Source of the DNA: Labia minor
Taxonomy: Eukaryota; Arthropoda; Insecta; Dermaptera; Spongiphoridae
DNA length: 64,000 bases
Direction: 5' to 3'
Assembly: GCA_963082975.1 (NCBI GenBank)
Contig: OY720350.1
Coordinates: 9,939,488 to 10,003,487, forward strand
The translations under genes were made by a program, and so were the position numbers. The notes under the pieces are model-generated. The model worked only from the letters and a program-made list of their open reading frames with translations, ran no database searches and was not told the origin of the DNA. Positions 63,669 to 64,000 of this stretch are shown here, one piece after another. How positions within the stretch are numbered: position 1 is the first letter of the stretch; each line of letters starts with the position of its first letter.

Positions 63669-64000
63669 GTATCTTAAATCAAATTGGAAAATAGGAAAAA
63701 AACAATTTAACTCGAATTTTCTTTGAGATTTTAAGGGCGTCCAAAAAGATGTAAGTCAATTATAACTATTAATTGAATTGAACTCTATAAGGCAGGTAAT
63801 ATATATATAAAATTAAATTAGTTAGATTAGTTAGATAAATAAACGTTGCACATCATTTGTCGGTGATGGTTATCAAAACTGATTCTTTATTGTATTGTTT
63901 TGAAGAATCCTAAAATTATAGAATTCTCTTAAAGGAATGTTCTAGTAATATTTTTATTATCTCAATCATTTTGACCTAAATAGTGTAGATATAGTAATAA

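Larger units (their letters stand above)
46828..64000. other. Region upstream of the first certain LSD1 exon, unassigned DNA
   Basis: Expected to be LSD1 intron, since the exon at 46827 starts mid-domain. I found no certain upstream exon. Blocks 47707-49562, 53667-55360, 57666-61187 and 61753-64000 are AT-rich, without recognisable genes. The 50600-52960 block is richer in GC and is listed separately. Confidence 0.55.

Overview
This is an AT-rich (roughly three quarters A+T by eye) animal genomic window, almost certainly from an insect. The evidence is a spliced, intron-rich metazoan chromatin gene, mariner and hAT DNA transposons, a Ty3/gypsy-type LTR retrotransposon primed by tRNA-Lys, tRNA-derived SINEs, and short non-autonomous repeats with internal microsatellites. 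I cannot fix the species or order. There is no prokaryotic, organellar or CRISPR signature.

The only host gene I can support is the 3' part of the lysine-specific histone demethylase LSD1/KDM1A (Drosophila Su(var)3-3), on the minus strand. Four exons are in phase and join into one reading frame: 46827-46585, 25497-25337, 16859-16649 and 8108-7891. They encode the C-terminal half of the amine-oxidase domain, including the lysine, tryptophan and tyrosine active-site positions and the FAD-binding tail, followed by an alanine-rich C terminus. The introns are about 21.1, 8.5 and 8.5 kb. Upstream exons lie beyond or within the right part of the window; one tentative 24-nt microexon at 55361-55384 is phase-compatible.

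Positions 1-7800 lie downstream of LSD1. They contain no recognisable gene, only repeats: a Helentron-like element, a decayed hAT with a MITE inside it, a perfect double hairpin, a hAT MITE and a 5'-truncated non-LTR retrotransposon fragment.

The 21-kb LSD1 intron holds a three-level nest. An older TIR element (25997-37465) is split by a near-intact Ty3/gypsy-like LTR retrotransposon (26083-37078, minus strand, single 1540-codon gag-pol ORF). The upstream LTR of that element is split by a full-length hAT transposon (33596-36881, plus strand, intact 619-aa BED-type transposase, perfect 8-bp target duplication). The LTRs differ by one base in total length, so the LTR and hAT insertions look young.

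The rest of the introns and the 46.8-64 kb region is filled with three dispersed families (called A, B and C here) that share a Helentron/DINE-1-like layout, two tRNA-derived SINE families, four internally deleted mariner elements, hAT MITEs and microsatellites. A few GC-richer islands (7.25-7.56, 21.4-22.0 and 50.6-53.0 kb) match no repeat or gene I can name and are candidate conserved or regulatory DNA.
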